A stretch of 64,000 nucleotides of DNA, taken from contig NZ_JBQCGW010000319.1 in NCBI RefSeq assembly GCF_051955275.1, forward strand, positions 1 through 64,000, read 5' to 3'. The notes under the pieces were generated by a model. The model searched no databases. It was given only the letters and a program-made list of their open reading frames with translations, and was not told the origin of the DNA. This DNA is from Pseudobacter sp051955275 (GTDB lineage Bacteria > Bacteroidota > Bacteroidia > Chitinophagales > Chitinophagaceae). Every line of letters starts with the position of its first letter. The stretch's first letter is position 1. Of the stretch, positions 63,425-64,000 are shown piece by piece. The translations under genes and the position numbers were made by a program.

Positions 63425-63524
63425 ATTATTCACTGATTTCCAATAAGTCAGGAGCAAAAGGTTAGATGATTGTCCCCCCTCCCGACAGTTCTAACAGAAA
63501 ACCCTGGCTAATGCCAGAGCTTTC
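63425..63524 (+). repeat. tRNA-tail repeat R3 (degenerate 3' end plus hairpin)
   Basis: CACTGATTTCCAATAAGTCA, GGAGCAAAAGGTTAGATGAT, TGTCCCCCCTCCCGACAGTT and CTAACAG, then an imperfect hairpin ACCCTGGCTAATGCCAGAGC. It shares its first part with R1 and its second part with R2 and the tRNA-Pro 3' flank, linking all copies. Confidence 0.7.
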
Positions 63525-63544
63525 TGTTTCAGCAATATTTTAGC

Positions 63545-63697
63545 TTAGTCTGACGCTGCTCCGAAAACAAATATCGTGCTTGTGTCATTGCAGAAAATAA
63601 CAAATCGAACATCCCACCACTCCCCGCCTGCATCAGTTGCTGCTTCATGTATTTGCTCTCTCTCGCTTAAGCAATGTTGTGCGTTTCTTTCTGCCAT
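63545..63697 (-). CDS. Possible small gene or gene fragment (50 aa)
   Basis: ATG at 63697 to TAA at 63545 encodes MAERNAQHCLSEREQIHEAA, then a strand-rich part (WWDVRFVIFCNDTSTIFVFG) ending AASD. The composition is protein-like and no stop intervenes, but it is short, has no recognised family, and could be the tail of a decayed gene. It lies between R3 and the NmrA-type gene. Confidence 0.35.
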   Translation of the reverse strand: MAERNAQHCLSEREQIHEAATDAGGEWWDVRFVIFCNDTSTIFVFGAASD

Positions 63698-63774
63698 TGC
63701 ACATATGACCGTATGTTTCCCTTAATCGTATCACCGATCTGTTATTTGTTAAGTGTTGCTGCGCACATGATTTG

Positions 63775-64000
63775 TCACTTAAATAACTCCTTGTAGTCAT
63801 TCACAAATTGCTCAAAACCTGTAGGCGCCATATTAGTCACATCACTCACTGTATCATAAACTTCTGCTGCTTCGCCCCGGGCATAATGCGCATAGTCTTC
63901 AATCAATCCTTTCACCTGCCATTCCGGAAATCCTGCGGCCCTTATGGCCTCTTCCATTTGATCAGGTGTAACATCAATAAACATGATCTTTTTTCCGAGC
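63775..64000 (-). CDS. NmrA/SDR-type NAD(P)-binding oxidoreductase, C-terminal part (runs off the window)
   Basis: The frame stays open to the window edge beyond the internal ATG at 63984, so the gene is cut by the window end. The visible C-terminus (DVTPDQMEEAIRAAGFPEWQ, VKGLIEDYAHYARGEAAEVY, GFEQFVNDYKELF) matches the end of NmrA-like atypical short-chain dehydrogenases, which bind NAD(P) but often reduce quinones or act as redox sensors. The N-terminal Rossmann motif lies outside the window. Confidence 0.7.
   Translation of the reverse strand, partial: LGKKIMFIDVTPDQMEEAIRAAGFPEWQVKGLIEDYAHYARGEAAEVYDTVSDVTNMAPTGFEQFVNDYKELFK

Overview
The window looks like chromosome of a Bacteroidota bacterium, most probably family Chitinophagaceae. 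The evidence is a SusC/SusD pair, a type IX secretion sorting domain, candidate promoters of the TAnnTTTG type, very few Shine-Dalgarno sequences, BT_3928- and DUF1599-type proteins next to folP, and a small basic lysine/asparagine-rich protein. I cannot name the genus. Function calls come from reading motifs by eye; no database search was run.

Layout. 1-8.9 kb: a nitroreductase divergent from purK, a complete tripartite RND efflux operon (adaptor, pump, TolC-like channel) lying between purK and purE, then an uncharacterised 292-aa protein. 8.9-9.9 kb: a 140-aa orphan gene framed by two ~145-bp inverted copies of an imperfectly palindromic repeat and preceded by an exact-register 100-bp tandem duplication. 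9.9-16 kb: bshC (bacillithiol synthesis), an FAD amine/amino-acid dehydrogenase with a ketoglutarate-semialdehyde-type aldehyde dehydrogenase (possibly hydroxyproline catabolism), and rimO. 16-26 kb: a beta-barrel protein, an O-antigen-ligase/TPR membrane protein, a Sel1-repeat protein with a type IX sorting tail, and a secreted 794-aa protein ending in a WHH-type nuclease domain with an adjacent SMI1/KNR4 (SUKH) immunity protein, followed by small proteins that may be further immunity genes. 26-34 kb: poorly characterised exported proteins and a PAS-LuxR regulator.

33.8-41.9 kb: a compact polysaccharide utilisation locus (susC, susD, IPT/TIG surface glycan-binding protein, GH130 mannosyl-glucose phosphorylase) with a divergent AraC regulator. 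A pair of 9-bp direct repeats at 21-bp spacing in the shared upstream region may be its operator. 41.9-43.9 kb: an AT-rich two-gene module, an SMC-like ATPase plus an HNH-like protein that has lost most zinc cysteines, resembling the Septu (PtuAB) anti-phage architecture. 44-58.5 kb: mostly housekeeping genes: zinc metalloprotease, a CCG-domain protein, ribH, a TPR protein, pdhA, recF with a DUF721 gene, an ABC permease, BT_3928, DUF1599, folP, FKBP isomerase, a DHH phosphoesterase and a TraB/GumN protein. Two related GC-rich hairpin repeats lie in this stretch.

59.8-64 kb: a tRNA-Pro(GGG) gene followed by an AT-rich accessory tail. Copies of the tRNA 3' end plus a terminator hairpin recur downstream at irregular spacing, separated by cargo (a Fic protein, small orphan proteins, a serine-recombinase C-terminal remnant). 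The simplest reading is repeated insertion of mobile elements at the tRNA 3' end. The window ends inside an NmrA/SDR-type oxidoreductase gene. The strongest candidates for something under-described are this tRNA-anchored cassette array, the cysteine-poor Septu-like module, and the repeat-framed orphan gene at 9 kb.
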